Shown: positions 61,870-64,000 of the stretch, one piece after another | Numbering within the stretch: the first letter of the stretch is position 1 | Layout of the letters: every line of letters starts with the position of its first letter | From: Ophiobolus disseminans | Taxonomy: Eukaryota; Ascomycota; Dothideomycetes; Pleosporales; Phaeosphaeriaceae | Assembly: GCA_010093685.1 (NCBI GenBank) | Contig: MU006216.1 | Coordinates: forward strand, 1,811,065-1,875,064 | Reading direction: 5' to 3' | DNA: 64,000 nucleotides | Notes under the pieces: model-generated | Seen by the model: the letters and a program-made list of their open reading frames with translations, nothing else | The model's database searches: none | What the model was told of the DNA's origin: nothing | Made by a program: the position numbers and the translations under genes

Positions 61870-64000
61870 TTATGTCTAAAGTACTGCTCTTTATCACCTC
61901 TTCTAAATCCAGCTAGAAGCTGTTTAGAGTGTTAATTGCGGTATAGAGCAGTAAAGGCTTCCTACTCATCTAAGGCTATGTTATCTTTAAGATTTTCTAC
62001 TAGCTTAAAGGTTGTAAGGGCATATCTAGTCTATTTAACCTTAAAGAACAGCCTATTCCTGTAGGTCACTTTAGCTATAATCTGTTCCACTTCTGATTCT
62101 AGTTCTCTATTAACTAGGACAGGTGCTAGTTAAGTGTCGTTATTAGGCTAGCTAGGGAAGGGATCTAAGGAAGCTAGTCTTAGGCGATCTATATAGAAGA
62201 CATTGTAGATGCCTAGTAGTGTGTTAAGCCTAACTAAGTGTAGGCTAATAACCTTAATAACTGTGTAGTTAGTATTCTTCTAGTTAAGTTTCTTGTTTAG
62301 TCTTCTATTTGACAGTTGCTTTCTATAGAAGAGCTAGACTTTGTTATTTACTTGCAGTGTAGGAGGCTTATGCCTATGCTTATTTACCTAACTCTCCTAC
62401 TCTTACTATGCTTCAGCTATTGTAGTTTATACTATGTTAAAAGCATGCTTAAGCTTCTTAACAATTGCCTTTGCCTTATTATAATTAGGTCGCAGATGTG
62501 CTTCTAGCTCTTCTTAGTTTAGTCCTTAAGAGATATCTAGTTAGATAGGGTTAACATTATAGCTATGTTAAAGGAAGAAGGGTAAGACCCTTGTTAACCT
62601 TGCTTCGCGTCCTTTGATAGCAATTGAGGCTATTAGGAGAAGGTCTACCTAATTGCTCTATCCCTACCTAATAAAGGCACGGAGATAGGCTTTAATAATG
62701 CTGTTTATCCTCTTAGTAGATCTATTAGTCTGTAGATGCTATGCTGTAGATAAGCGGCGTGTGATGTTTATTATCTTAGTTAGGATAGCCTAGAAATAAC
62801 TAGTAAACTAGGTACTACGGTCGGAGACAATAGCATTAGGTAGCTAGTAGTAGGCAACTACATACTGCAGGAAGTTGTAAGCAACTATTTCTGCTCTAGT
62901 GTCCTTTAAGGGAATAAGAATAACATCCTTGCTTAACTAATCTGTAATAACAAGAAGTGTTATACAGCTATTGCTTTCTAGCAGTCCTTTAATAAAGTCT
63001 ATTAAGATCTCTTTCTAGATGCGTTTAGGGAGTAGCAGTAGTTTTAGGAAGCCTTGCAACCTATCTCTCTAGGGCTTAATACGTCTACAGATGTTATAGT
63101 TGCGGACAAAGCGACGTATGTTATTAGACATGCTAGGCTAGAAGTAGTCTCTTGCTAGTATCTTGTATGTTCCTTCTCTTCCTAGGTGTCTAGTAGCTAG
63201 TGATGCATAGATCTTATAGATAAGCCTAGTGCGCAAAGGCTTAGAATTAGGCACCTATTTCCTGTTGCAGAAGTATAGGACTAAGTTGTTGTCTGCATAA
63301 CACTCTGATATTAATGCCTTAAGTCTAAGGTGTACTAGAAAGCGGCGCTCTCTATCTTTAACATATTAGAGTGCAGTAGAATACACTAAGTCTTCCTGTG
63401 TAGCTTGTTTCTAGAGCTCTTCTAGAGCAGCAGGCTCTATAGGTTCTACCTGAGTAGGAAAGGCTCTTAGTGGAAAAATCCGGCTTGAAAAGGTGATAAC
63501 AGTATTAGTTAAGTCTGCTATCTCTTCTTCTTTGGCAGTAGTAGGCTTAAGAAGCTGTTAATACCGGTGTTTAAGGCGTGCATCCTCTGCATTTGCAGGC
63601 AGGTCTTATTCCCTTCTAAAGAGAGCATCTACTCTTTTATTTAGCTTCCTAGGTCGATATTAAAGCGTGATGTTATAGCGTCCTAGTAGGATTAACTATC
63701 TAATCTGCCTTTTATTAAGCTTTCTTAGCTTAGTGAAGTACTCTAGGTTCTTGTGGTCTGTTAGGACAGTGAACTTAGTAACTGTCCTAAGTTTAGAGTT
63801 CTATTCCTCTAGGCAGCGTATAATAGCTAGCATCTCTTTGTTATAAATCTTATAGTTGCATTTATAAGAGTTGTTCTTGCGTAAGAAGTAGGCACAGGGC
63901 CTAAGGACTCTCTTCTCCTCATACTAGGAAAGTACTCCTCTAACTGCATAGCTAGATAAGTCTGTCTCTACTACTATTTCCCTGTCTAGATAGAAATAAG
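61870..64000 (-). pseudogene. Gypsy pol remnant (RNase H and integrase)
   Basis: Stop-ridden minus-strand frames retain R-H-L-G-R-E-G-T-Y-K-I-L-A-R-D-Y-F (integrase zinc region), C-R-R-I-K-P, D-F-I-K-G-L and S-D-R-S-T-Q-F-T-S (core). The Asp-Asp pair is visible, and Lys stands where Glu is expected near Q-T-N-R-S-T-K-R. Trp and Gln codons are replaced by TAG/TAA. The reverse transcriptase lies beyond the window. Confidence 0.82.

Larger units (their letters stand above)
61568..64000 (-). mobile_element. Gypsy-type LTR retrotransposon, 3' part (runs off the window)
   Basis: On the minus strand, from the window end inward: RNase H (N-Y-K-I-Y-N-K-E-M-L-A-I near 63830), then integrase with its H2C2 zinc-binding region near 63110-63200. 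The catalytic core lies near 62640-63010, followed by a C-terminal tail to about 61870, a purine tract and the 3' LTR. RNase H preceding integrase identifies Gypsy (Ty3). Stops are frequent and the integrase Glu position appears changed, so it is dead. The 5' half lies beyond 64000. Confidence 0.88.

Overview
This is a piece of a filamentous ascomycete genome, most like a Dothideomycete. The evidence is short spliceosomal introns (about 50-110 nt, GT-AG, with CTAAC or CTGAC branch sites), a CYP505-type P450/reductase fusion, an AA9 polysaccharide monooxygenase, a CFEM protein, an rvt-type cellular reverse transcriptase, and a repeat block full of RIP-like mutations. The window has two compartments. 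Positions 1 to about 49.5 kb are GC-balanced and gene-bearing. About 49.75-64 kb is AT-rich, holds no intact gene, and is a stack of nested dead transposons.

Gene compartment, left to right. A bHLH transcription factor (+) follows a long leader and begins in a 13-nt first coding exon. The mitochondrial twin-CX9C protein COX19 (-) is built from four small exons. NPR3 (-) is a TORC1-pathway regulator. A dispensable-looking stretch (12.2-17.4 kb) carries three divergent cyclin-like paralogues, an ankyrin-repeat pseudogene and a hypothetical gene; three of these five loci are broken by premature stops. Then come a CFEM/GPI-type surface protein (+), a self-sufficient CYP505 P450 (+), an AA9 LPMO (+), a small NTF2/SnoaL-like protein (+) and a secreted FAD oxidase (-).

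The most unusual part of the gene compartment is 28.7-39.5 kb. It holds two giant single-exon proteins (1586 and 1204 aa) on either side of a protein with a bacterial-type peptidoglycan-binding domain. I infer a cassette of bacterial origin, function unknown. It is followed by an MFS transporter (-), an rvt reverse-transcriptase-like cellular gene with the catalytic aspartates present (-), and a six-exon amidase (-). About 3 kb before the repeat block hold no gene I can support.

Repeat compartment. Three pogo/Fot1-like DNA transposons act as hosts. Copy A (about 49.55-51.71 kb) is hit by a hAT-like MITE, by a roughly 200-bp LTR-like insert, and is cut off by a 5.25-kb Copia element with two LTRs. 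Copy C (about 57.2-59.9 kb) is hit by a 518-bp TRIM-like element. Copy B (about 60.3-61.57 kb, minus strand) is hit by a solo LTR and by the 3' end of a Gypsy element that runs out of the window. The mutation pattern is specific: CCA and TGG are almost absent while ACA, GCA and TCA persist, and CTA/TAG are very abundant. This points to hypermutation of CCA to CTA rather than generic CpA RIP. Several of the isolated nonsense codons in the gene compartment fit the same change.
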